Origin: Chryseobacterium sediminis
GTDB lineage: Bacteria > Bacteroidota > Bacteroidia > Flavobacteriales > Weeksellaceae
Direction of reading: 5' to 3'
Assembly: GCF_008386505.1 (NCBI RefSeq)
Contig: NZ_VUNZ01000007.1
Coordinates: 62,001 to 126,000, forward strand
Length of the DNA: 64,000 nt
Shown here: positions 52,163 to 62,400 of the stretch, piece after piece
Numbering within the stretch: the stretch's first letter is position 1
How the letters are laid out: every line of letters starts with the position of its first letter
The notes under the pieces: generated by a model
Seen by the model: only the letters and a program-made list of their open reading frames with translations
Databases searched by the model: none
What the model was told of the DNA's origin: nothing
Made by a program: the position numbers and the translations under genes

Positions 52163-52426
52163 ATGAAAAGTCAAAACAAATACAGAAAATTCCAGCTTCA
52201 ACAGAAAAATATTGAGGCTCTTGAGAAAGAAAATTCCCGCTTCAAAAGAGTGTATTCCGAATATGAAAATATGTCAGATGAATTGTGGAATCTCGAAAAC
52301 TCCAAAGGAGAACCAGTGCCAGATGATTTTATCAATGCAATGGTATTACAGACTTCCTATCTGGAAGATGAAATAGAAGATTGGCTATTACAATTCAACG
52401 AAAAAAAAACACAGATTAAACATTAA
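52163..52426 (+). CDS. Small coiled-coil hypothetical protein
   Basis: This 87-aa protein is highly charged and helical, with a heptad-like N-terminal half (KFQLQQKNIEALEKENSRFKRVYSEYENMSDELWNLE) and an acidic C-terminal half. It resembles short proteins of unknown role in Flavobacteriales. No signal peptide is present. Confidence 0.75.
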   Translation: MKSQNKYRKFQLQQKNIEALEKENSRFKRVYSEYENMSDELWNLENSKGEPVPDDFINAMVLQTSYLEDEIEDWLLQFNEKKTQIKH

Positions 52427-52511
52427 TGATTTTAGACAGCTTCCAGGTTGTTTATAAACGCTAATTGAAGATAAATTCATAATTTAGCACCCTTAAATTA
52501 AAATCTAAAAT

Positions 52512-53363
52512 ATGGTTGCTATTGTAGATAGTGGTTCTACTAAATCGGATTGGGTAATACTTGATGACTTTAAGAAAGTTTTTTTGAAAACAGAAACAAT
52601 CGGGTTCAATCCGAATTTTATCAACAGAGAACTTATCGCTCCTGAGATACAGAAAAATAGCAATCTGGTATCGGTTAAAAATTCAATTACCAAGGTCTTT
52701 TTTTATGGCTCCGGATGCGGTGTGAAAAAAAACTGTGAAACCATAGAAGAAGAACTGACGAAAGTTTTTGGAAAAGCTGAAATTATTGTGAAGGAAGATC
52801 TGATGGCTGCAGCATATGCGGCATACAGCGGAAAACCTGCTATCGTGTGCATTCTTGGCACAGGATCAAATTCCTGTTTTTTTGACGGTGACAATCTGAA
52901 GATAGAATTGCCTTCACTGGGATTCCTTATTGGAGATGAAGGAAGCGGCAGTGCTATCGGAAAGCAATTGGTGCGCAGATATTTCATGAAAAAACTGCCT
53001 TCAGACCTTCATACAGAATTTGAAGCCAATTATCAGCTTACCGTAGAAGATGCATTGAAAAATATGTATCATACCCCAAGACCAAATGCATATTTGGCAA
53101 ACTTTACCAAATTTGTGATCGAAAGAAAAGATCATCCTTATTTCAGAGATATGGTGTTTGAAGAAATGAAAAGTTTCTTTGAATATCAGGTTCTCCCTTA
53201 TGAGGAAGCAAAAGATGCCGAGATCAATTTCATTGGCTCTATTGCTTATTATTATGAAAATATACTACGTTCTGTAGCTACAGAACTTAATTTAAATGTG
53301 GGACATGTTGTGCAGAAACCAATTGAAAGCTTAGTAGATTACCACATTAAATACATACTTTAA
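52512..53363 (+). CDS. BadF/BadG/BcrA-type N-acetylglucosamine kinase
   Basis: This 283-aa protein is a sugar kinase of the ASKHA fold. The phosphate-1 motif is in MVAIVDSGSTKSDWVILDD, the phosphate-2 motif in CILGTGSNSCFFDG near residue 117, and LIGDEGSGSAIGKQL near residue 138 is typical of GlcNAc kinases. It would phosphorylate recycled amino sugars. It precedes maeB by 16 bases and may be co-transcribed. Confidence 0.87.
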   Translation: MVAIVDSGSTKSDWVILDDFKKVFLKTETIGFNPNFINRELIAPEIQKNSNLVSVKNSITKVFFYGSGCGVKKNCETIEEELTKVFGKAEIIVKEDLMAAAYAAYSGKPAIVCILGTGSNSCFFDGDNLKIELPSLGFLIGDEGSGSAIGKQLVRRYFMKKLPSDLHTEFEANYQLTVEDALKNMYHTPRPNAYLANFTKFVIERKDHPYFRDMVFEEMKSFFEYQVLPYEEAKDAEINFIGSIAYYYENILRSVATELNLNVGHVVQKPIESLVDYHIKYIL

Positions 53364-53379
53364 CAAAAAACCAAATTTT

Positions 53380-55665
53380 ATGTCAAGTAACAACAATCGC
53401 GACGAAAAAAACTTTAGCCAGGCCGCGCTAGATTATCATAAAGCAGAACCCAAAGGAAAAATTGAAGTAATCCCGTCAAAGCCACACTCTTCTCAAAGAG
53501 ACTTGTCTCTGGCTTATTCTCCGGGAGTAGCTGTTCCTTGTATGGAAATTCATGATAAACCGGAAACTGTTTATGATTATACAGGAAAAGGAAACCTGGT
53601 AGCAGTAATTTCTAACGGTACTGCCGTACTTGGACTGGGAGATATCGGGGCTGAAGCTTCAAAACCGGTAATGGAAGGGAAAGGACTTTTGTTCAAAATC
53701 TTTGCAGATATCAACGTATTTGATATTGAGATTGATGAAAAAGATCCGGATAAATTTATTGAAATTGTAAAAGGAATTGCTCCTACTTTCGGAGGAATCA
53801 ACCTTGAAGATATTAAAGCTCCTGAAGCTTTTTATATAGAACAAAGACTGAAAGAGGAATTGAATATTCCTTTGATGCATGACGACCAGCACGGAACTGC
53901 AATTATCTCTGCAGCTGCATTGATCAACTCTCTGCAGATTGCCAATAAAGATATTGATAAAGTGAAAATGGTTGTCAACGGAGCAGGTGCAGCAGCTATT
54001 GCATGTACCAAGCTTTATATTTCATTAGGGCTGAAAAAAGAAAACGTCCTGATGTGTGACAGTAAAGGAGTTATCAACCATAAGAGAGAAAACCTTACTC
54101 CTGAAAAATTAGACTTCATTGCTCAGACGGATATTGAAACATTAGAAGATGCTGTAAAAGGATCTGATGTTTTTGTGGGATTATCTAAAGGAAACGTAAT
54201 GACTCCGGAAATGCTCTTGAGCATGAACGAAAATCCTATCGTATTTGCTCTGGCTAACCCTGATCCTGAAATTGCTTATGATCTTGCTATTGAAACTCGT
54301 AAAGATGTAATCATGGCAACAGGAAGAAGTGATTATCCTAACCAGGTAAACAACGTATTAGGATTCCCTTATATCTTCCGTGGAGCATTGGATGTACAGT
54401 CTACAGGAATTAATGAAGAAATGAAACTGGCTGCCGTACACGCTATTGCTGATTTAGCAAAAGAACCGGTACCGGAAGCTGTAATTTTAGCATATAACGT
54501 TCAAAATCTGCAATTTGGAAGAGATTATTTCATTCCGAAGCCGTTTGATAACAGACTGATCACAAAAGTATCAAGTGCCGTAGCAAAAGCAGCTATTGAA
54601 AGTGGTGTTGCCAGAAAAACTATTACGGATTTTGAAGAATATGAGCATCAGCTTTTAGACAGAATGGGAAGAGATGAGAGATTGGTAAGAATGATGCAGA
54701 GCCGTGCTAAATCCAATCCGAAAAGAATCACCCTTGGAAATGCTGAAGAATATAACGTATTGAAAGCAGCTCAAATCCTTTATGAAGAAGGAATTGCTTT
54801 CCCAAGTCTTCTGGGAGATAAAAAATACATCAAGGAGCAGATGGAGCGCTACGGAATTACTCTGGATGTTCCCATCATTGATCCAAGTGATGACGATCAG
54901 AAAGAAAACAGAAAAAAATACAGAGAAACCCTTTGGAAACTTCGTCAGAGAAAAGGAATGAACGAGTACAAAGCGAAGAGATACGTTCGTCAGAGAGATT
55001 ATTTCGGGCCTTTGATGCTGAAACATGGCGATACCGATGGGCTTATCGTAGGATTCTCTAAAAACTATACGTCAGTTTTACGCCCTGTTTTAGAAGTTAT
55101 TGAAAAAGATAAAGGAGTAGACAAAGTAGCGGCAATGATGATGATTCTGTCTGAAAAGAAACCTATTTTCTTCGCAGATACTTCCATCAATCAGAATCCT
55201 ACCTCAGAAGATCTTGTGAATATTGCTAAAATGGCAGAATTTACAGTAAAATCTTTTGCTATAGAACCAAGAATTGCGATGCTGGGATTTGAAAACTTTG
55301 CTGCCATTTCTGAAACTTCCAAGAAAGTAGCTAAAGCAGTGAGCATCCTTCATGAGAAATATCCTAAAATGGTTGTAGACGGTGAGATTCAGCCAGATTT
55401 TGCAATGAATGCAGATCACCTGAGCGATTATCCTTTCTCAAAATTAGGAACAACACCAGCAAATACCTTCATCTTCCCGAATCTGGAAAGCGCCAACCTT
55501 TCTTACAAAATTCTGAGAGGAATGAAAGTAGCACAGGTTATCGGACCTATCCTGATGGGATTAAAACAGCCGGTACATGTTCTTCAGATGCGTTCAAGCG
55601 TAGATGAGATCGTAAACCTTGCTACGATTGCTGTTCTTGATGCTCAGAGAAGAGAAAAAAAATAA
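53380..55665 (+). CDS. maeB: NADP-dependent malic enzyme with phosphotransacetylase-like C-terminal domain
   Basis: This 761-aa protein converts malate to pyruvate with NADP. The malic domain (about 1-425) has SLAYSPGVAVPC near residue 45, the metal-binding MHDDQHGTAI near residue 167 and the nucleotide-binding VVNGAGAAAIA near residue 197. The C-terminal part (about 430-761) is a phosphotransacetylase-like domain with a regulatory role in MaeB proteins. It ends KVAQVIGPILMGLKQPVHVLQ. Length equals that of E. coli MaeB. Confidence 0.95.
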   Translation: MSSNNNRDEKNFSQAALDYHKAEPKGKIEVIPSKPHSSQRDLSLAYSPGVAVPCMEIHDKPETVYDYTGKGNLVAVISNGTAVLGLGDIGAEASKPVMEGKGLLFKIFADINVFDIEIDEKDPDKFIEIVKGIAPTFGGINLEDIKAPEAFYIEQRLKEELNIPLMHDDQHGTAIISAAALINSLQIANKDIDKVKMVVNGAGAAAIACTKLYISLGLKKENVLMCDSKGVINHKRENLTPEKLDFIAQTDIETLEDAVKGSDVFVGLSKGNVMTPEMLLSMNENPIVFALANPDPEIAYDLAIETRKDVIMATGRSDYPNQVNNVLGFPYIFRGALDVQSTGINEEMKLAAVHAIADLAKEPVPEAVILAYNVQNLQFGRDYFIPKPFDNRLITKVSSAVAKAAIESGVARKTITDFEEYEHQLLDRMGRDERLVRMMQSRAKSNPKRITLGNAEEYNVLKAAQILYEEGIAFPSLLGDKKYIKEQMERYGITLDVPIIDPSDDDQKENRKKYRETLWKLRQRKGMNEYKAKRYVRQRDYFGPLMLKHGDTDGLIVGFSKNYTSVLRPVLEVIEKDKGVDKVAAMMMILSEKKPIFFADTSINQNPTSEDLVNIAKMAEFTVKSFAIEPRIAMLGFENFAAISETSKKVAKAVSILHEKYPKMVVDGEIQPDFAMNADHLSDYPFSKLGTTPANTFIFPNLESANLSYKILRGMKVAQVIGPILMGLKQPVHVLQMRSSVDEIVNLATIAVLDAQRREKK

Positions 55666-55730
55666 TATAAAGAATTTAAAATATTCTTCTTGTTTAAAAA
55701 AATGACACTTTAAACAGTGTTCAGATACTA

Positions 55731-55760
55731 AAAAGACTCCATATTTTGGAGTCTTTTGTT
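55731..55760 (+). terminator. Intrinsic terminator after maeB
   Basis: AAAAGACTCCA / TGGAGTCTTTT forms an 11-bp stem, followed by GTTTTT. Confidence 0.85.
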
Positions 55761-55847
55761 TTTCTGTTAATTCCTTGAATTCTTATTTGAAATTTAAGTT
55801 AAAAATCATTCGCACGTTAAATGAAAACATTAATTAGTTTAAATTGC

Positions 55848-55855
55848 TATATTTG
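55848..55855 (+). promoter_or_regulatory. -7 box of the ruvA-sprA unit
   Basis: TATATTTG matches TAnnTTTG, 19 bases before the ruvA ATG. A clear -33 TTG is not found. Confidence 0.55.
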
Positions 55856-55874
55856 GGAGTTTTAAAAATTAATA

Positions 55875-56459
55875 ATGATATTTTCTTTACAAGGCAACGT
55901 TCAAGAACTTACGCCTACCTACGCTGTCATCAATGTACAAGGAGTTGGTTACTACGTGGGAATCAGTTTGATGACCTCACAGACGCTGGTTTTGAATCAG
56001 CCCACTTTTTTATTTATCCAGCAGATCATCCGTGAAGACGCCCATCTTCTCTTTGGATTTAACACACGTTCAGAAAAAGAAATGTTCAATCTGTTAATAA
56101 GCGTTAATGGAGTAGGTGCTGTTTCAGCCTTGATTCTGCTGTCAACATTGAGCCTTGATGAGATTGCCTCCGCAATCCTTTCAGGAAACAGTGCGCTGAT
56201 TCAAAAAGCAAAAGGAATTGGTGCAAAAACGGCTGAAAGAATTATCGTAGATCTTAAAGATAAAGTACAGAAATACAGTGATCCAAACGCGAATATTTCT
56301 GTGATGGTAGATAATAAAATTAAGGAAGAATCGTTATCTGCATTAGAAGTTTTAGGGATTCCTAAACGTGCAAGCGAGAAGATTGCGGATAAAATTATAA
56401 AACAAAATCCAAGCATCTCGGTAGAAGAATTGGTTAAACAAATCTTAAAAAACATTTAA
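55875..56459 (+). CDS. ruvA: Holliday junction branch migration protein RuvA
   Basis: RuvA binds Holliday junctions and loads the RuvB motor. The 194-aa protein starts MIFSLQGNVQELTPTYAVINVQGVGYYVGIS (OB domain). It has the helix-hairpin-helix motifs LLISVNGVGAVSALILLS and KAKGIGAKTAERIIVDLKDK, and a C-terminal UBA-like RuvB-binding domain. Three bases separate its stop from the sprA start, so the two are translated from one mRNA. Confidence 0.95.
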   Translation: MIFSLQGNVQELTPTYAVINVQGVGYYVGISLMTSQTLVLNQPTFLFIQQIIREDAHLLFGFNTRSEKEMFNLLISVNGVGAVSALILLSTLSLDEIASAILSGNSALIQKAKGIGAKTAERIIVDLKDKVQKYSDPNANISVMVDNKIKEESLSALEVLGIPKRASEKIADKIIKQNPSISVEELVKQILKNI

Positions 56460-56462
56460 CAT

Positions 56463-59400
56463 TTGGTGGCGAATAGTAAGCATCTTAACATATTTTTGTT
56501 CCTGTCGTTCCTGTTTATGTCTGTAAGTGCTTTTGCGCAGGTACAGAAAGATACGGCGATTATAAGAAAACAATATGAAGTGGCCGACCCTACGAGGTAT
56601 GAAGCCTATTACGATATAAAAACCGGGATGTACTATGTGTATCCCAAAATTGGAAATACCATAACGGGTCCTCCTACAGCAATGTCTCCGGAAGAGTATA
56701 AAGAATATATGCTCGCTACCCAGACAAAAGCCTACTACAAGGAGAAATCTGATAAATATAACCTCCTTTTCAGAAAAGACAGATCAGATGCAAGGAAGAA
56801 GGGACTTATCCCTTCATTGTTGATTAATAACAGGCTCTTTGAAACAATTTTCGGAGGTAATAAAATAGAAATCATTCCTTCAGGATATGCATCCCTGGAT
56901 TTTGCCGGATTGTACCAGAAAATAGACAACCCGATGATCCTGCCACAAAACAGGACCAGCTTTACTTTTGATATTGATCAGAGGATTCAGTTGGGACTAT
57001 TGGGTAAAGTAGGAGAAAACCTGCAGTTAAAGGCTAATTATGATACTCAGAGCGGCTTTGCCTTTGAAAACCGAATGAATCTTGTTTGGCAGGCAAAAGG
57101 AAGCTGGAAAGACCTTCAGAGCAAAGGCCTTGGAAATGTTGATAAACCCAACGAAGGAGGAGAAGATAAAATCATCAAAAGAGTTGAATTTGGTAACGTA
57201 AATATGCCGCTTTCAACCAGTCTGATCCGTGGTTCACAATCATTGTTCGGGGTGAAAACAGAATTCCAGCTTGGAAAAACTTTTGGAACCGTTGTTCTTT
57301 CCCAACAACAAGGGGAGGCCCGTAATATTGTAGTACAGGGTGGTGGTGTTATGAATAACTTTAAAGTCAACGCTATTGACTATGAAGAAAACCAGCACTA
57401 CTTTTTAGGACATTATTTCCTGAACAAATATGACGACGCGTTACTTAATTATCCACAAATTAACTCAACCATTAATATCACCAGATTAGAAGTATGGGTA
57501 CTTGACCAAGGAAACAGTAATCTGGCTTATCAGAAAAGTATTATCGGGATCAGAGACCTTGGAGAAGGTCCTGGCGGAGTTACTTTACCGGATAACTCTC
57601 TGAATGGTTTATATGATGCAGTGTCCACAGTTGCCGGAACCAGAGAAGCCGGAAAAAACTATGGTACTATTTTCCAGGGGCAGGTGATTGGAGCAGATCC
57701 TACTCCATATGATAATGGTGAACAATTCATATACAATACAAAAGCAAGAAAGCTGAATAGTAATGAATTTACTTTTCAGCCACAGTTGGGATATATTTCT
57801 TTGAATCAAAAACTTAATGACCAGCAGCTTTTAGCAGTTTCGTACTCTTATACTGTTAACGGAAGTAATAAAGTATACAAAGTAGGGGAATTTTCTGAAG
57901 AAAGTCCCGTATTGATTACTAAAGTATTGAGAGTAAACAATAAAGTAAACACTCAATCTCCGATGTGGGACCTGATGATGAAAAATATCTATTCAATAGA
58001 TGCAGGACAGGTAGCACAAGACGGATTTATTCTTAATGCATATTACAGAGATCCAAAAACAGGAGGTAAAGTAAATTATCTTCCGGATACTCCTGTAAAA
58101 GATCAGAACTTACTAAAATTATTCAATTGGGACCGTCTTAATATGAATGGAGATATCCAGAATAATAAAGACGGAAGCAAGGGAGATGGTATCTTTGACT
58201 TTGTCAACGGGATTACCATCAGACCGGAAACCGGAAGAGTAATCTTCACGAAAGTACAGCCTTTTGGTAGCTATATGCAAAAGGTTTTAGGAGGAACTTT
58301 CAATCCTCAATACGTTTTCCAGGATCTTTATACCAAGCAAAAACAAGAAGCACTCTCCAGTAATCTTGCACAGAGGTATACATTGGAAGGTCGTTATAAA
58401 GGAACGCAGGGACAAGGTATTTCGTTAGGTGCAGTAAACGTGCCTCAGGGATCAGTAAAAGTTGCAGCAAACGGAGTACAGCTTACAGAAGGGGTAGACT
58501 ATACCGTAGACTATATGCTTGGTACGGTTACGATCATTAATGAAAATGTAAAACAGTCCGGACAGGCCATTAATATTTCACTTGAAAACCAATTGACATT
58601 TAATACTCAAAGAAAAAGATTCTTGGGATTAAATTTAGAGAGAAGATTCAGTGAGAACTTTATCTTAGGAGGGACCGTAATCAACTATTCAGAATCTCCA
58701 TTGACCCAGAAAGTAAACTTCGGACAGGAAGCGGTAAATAATACTATGGCAGGGATCAACTTGATGTACAATAATCAGGCTCCTTACCTTACAAGACTTA
58801 CCAACAAACTTCCGATGGTAAAAACCGAAGCACCGTCCAACTTAAACTTTAAGATGGAAGCAGCGTATCTGATGCCTGGATTAAATAAGGGAACCAATAA
58901 CCAGTCTTATATTGACGATTTTGAACAAACCACTTCTAAGATATCATTAAAAGAACCGGCAGCATGGAGCTTAGCTTCAAAACCGGAAAAAAATAAATTA
59001 CCGCCATTTAACACGGTACCTGGTAATGATGATATTACAAGCGGATATGGAAGAGGGCTATTAACATGGTATAATATTGACCCTAGATTCTGGGGTGTTG
59101 GAGGAAAAGCTCCTGCAGGAATTACACCACAGTCTGTATCCAACCACGCTTCCAGAAGAGTACAATATTCTGAGATTTATAATAACAGGGATTTCGTAGC
59201 GGGAGAACAAACTTTCACCAATACTTTCGATATCTCTTATTTCCCTAAAGAAAAAGGACCTTATAACGTAAATCCGGTAACAGAACAGGCACAAAGCAGA
59301 TGGGCGGGGATTATGAGATCCATCAGTGTTCCGAATTTCGTTACATCAAATATTGAATACGTTGAATTCTGGATGATGGATCCTTATGCAGATGGTAAAA

Positions 59401-62400
59401 CCCTGGGTACAGATCCAAAACTTTTACTTCATTTAGGAAACGTTTCAGAAGATGTTTTGAAGGATGGAAAAATGCAGTATGAAAACGGATTGCCAACTCC
59501 TGGTACACCATCTTCTACAACGAATTCAAACTGGGGGATACAGCCAAAACAACCCCCAATTCTGTATGCCTTCTCTACAGAAGGAGAAGACAGAAAAGTA
59601 CAGGATGCAGGGTATGATGGTCTTACTTCTGATCAGGAAGCAATGAGATTCGGAAATACTTTTGTAAATCCGGTAACCAATATTGCTGACCCTGCAGTGG
59701 ATGACTTTGTATTTTATCTTTCCGATAAATTTACAGGAAGCCAGGCTGCTTCGGTTGTTGAGAGATACAAATATTTCAGAAATCCGGAAGGAAACTCAGA
59801 AGCAAACTCTCTGAATGTGGCGTCACAAACTCCAGATGCAGAAGATATCAATAAAGATTACAACCTTGATCAGACTGAAAACTATAATCAGTATGTGATA
59901 AAGCTAGATCAGCCAAGCTTAGCATTGGGAGGAAACAATATTGTAGATGTAAAAACAGTAAAAGCAAGCTTCCAGAACGGGCAGTCTGCAGATGTGAAAT
60001 GGTACTTGTTCAGAATTCCTGTTGCCAATTATGATAAAGCTGAAGGAACTGCTGATCCATCTGTCTTAAATAATGTAAGATTTGCAAGATTAATGTTGGC
60101 AGGGTTTGATCAGACCTCTACTTTAAGATTCGGAACAATGGATCTTGTAAGATCAGACTGGAGAAAATACAATAGTAAAATTGCAAGTCAGGATGTACCT
60201 GGTTCAGATGAAGGAGTAGGCTCTGTGACAGATCCAAATTTTGAAGTTGGAAGTGTAAATATTGAAGAAAATGCATTGAACCAGCCTCCATATGTATTGC
60301 CTCCGGGAATTGACAGACAGGTATTAAGTGGTAATGCAGGAGCGCAAAGACAAAATGAAGCTTCACTTTACATGAAGGTTAAAGACCTTAAAACTGAGGC
60401 AAGAGGAGTGTTCAAAAATACAACTTTGGATATGAGAAGATACAAAAAGCTGAAGCTGTTTGTACACGCTCATGATCCATTGAACAGAGTAATAGGAATG
60501 GATGAGAAAACCAAATTCTTTATCCGTTTCGGAAGTGATGCTACCGATAACTATTACGAGTATGAATCATCATTAAACTTAACCCCTACCACAGCAACAG
60601 CTCCTATGGAGATCTGGCCAATGGAAAATGAGGTTGATTTTGATGTTCAGAATTTTGTAGATGCTAAAATCAGAAGAGACAAATCAGGTGTTGTTATTAC
60701 CAATAGAACAGTTGACACGGGATATCAGCAGCCTTTTAAAAACATTTATATCAAAGGTAGACCAAGTTTAGGAAATATTACCACTATTATGATTGGGGTG
60801 AGAAATTCTGATCCAAGAGAAGCATCCACTATAACAAGGGTTCTTTGGGTAAATGAAATTCGTCTTTCTGAAATTGAGAATGATGGAGGATATGCAGGAA
60901 ATGCCAGCTTAAATTTTAATATGGGAGATTTGGCAACTGTTAATGCCAATGCCTCGTATACATCAGTTGGTTTCGGAAATATTGATTCAAAACCTGCGGA
61001 AAGAACACAGTCTACCCAATCAGCATTTAGTATTAACACAGCAATTAATGTAGATAAATTCCTTCCTGAAAAAACAGGGGTGAAGATTCCTTTAAACTAT
61101 TCTTACTCACAGACCATTGAGGACCCGAAATATAATCCTCTGGATACCGACGTAGAATTCAGTAAGGCGCCAAACAAGGACCAATTGAAAAAAGTAGCGA
61201 GAACCTATACTCAGCAGAGAAGTATAGGAGTCGTTAATATGCATAAAGAAAGAGTAAATCCAAATAAAAAGCCTAAGTTTTATGACATCGAAAACGTTTC
61301 GGTAACGGCTGTTTATAACGATGACTACTTCAGAGATATTTATACCAAGAGAAACTACAGACAGTATCTGAGAGGATATATTGATTATAACTATACATTT
61401 AAACCGTGGGTAGTTAAGCCTTTCAATAAAATGATCAGTGATACTGCGAAGTCTACGAAGTATTTAAGATGGGTTAAAGAATTCAATTTTAATCCGATTC
61501 CTACAAGAATATCTTTCAGAACTGAAATCGACAGAAATTACAACGAACTTGAGTTCAGAAATGTGGAAGCTATTCTGAATGGAAATATGAATAGTGACTT
61601 TGATGCTATCAGAAACAGAAACTTCTTCTTCGGATGGCAGTACGGGTTAGGATTCAATTTCACAAAATCATTAAAACTGGAAATCAATTCGGCAACCAGA
61701 ACTCTTAATGACAATCTGGATGTAAATTCGATGGATAGTAAATCGATCTTCGGAAACGTATTCAGATCGGGAAGACCGGTATTGTATAACCACAGAGCCC
61801 AGCTGAATTATAAACTGCCATTCCAGTATCTACCTTATCTGGATTTCATTGATGCAGAAGTAGGATATGGATTTACCTATAACTGGGCGGCGAGATCTAC
61901 TTCGTTGACTGGATTTGTAGATCCTAATACGAACCAGACTGCAAGTTTGGGATCCGTAGGACAGAATACCAATGTTATTCAAGCAACAGCTTCAGCAGAT
62001 CTTCCTAAGTTCTTCGGACAGTTTAATTATTTTAAAAATATAAATGCCAAGCTCCAGAAACGCAGACAGGAAATGGACTCTCTGAACAATGTGTATGCGA
62101 AACAGTGGGAGAAAAACAGATACAGATACAAGAAGTATAAATTTAAGAATAAGCTTACTCCGCTTCAAAGTGCAGCATTCTTCCTTACTTCTTTCAAACA
62201 GTTAAACGTAAGTTATAACGAAACGAATGGAACAGTACTTCCGGGGTTAATATCAGCTCCAAACTTCTATGGATACGGGCAGACATTGGGAGGTCCAACA
62301 CTGGGATTCCTTTTAGGATCACAAGCTGATATTAGGAGAACTGTAATGGAAAACGGATGGGTGAGTGGTTCCAACTATATGACAGATCCATACGTAAGAA

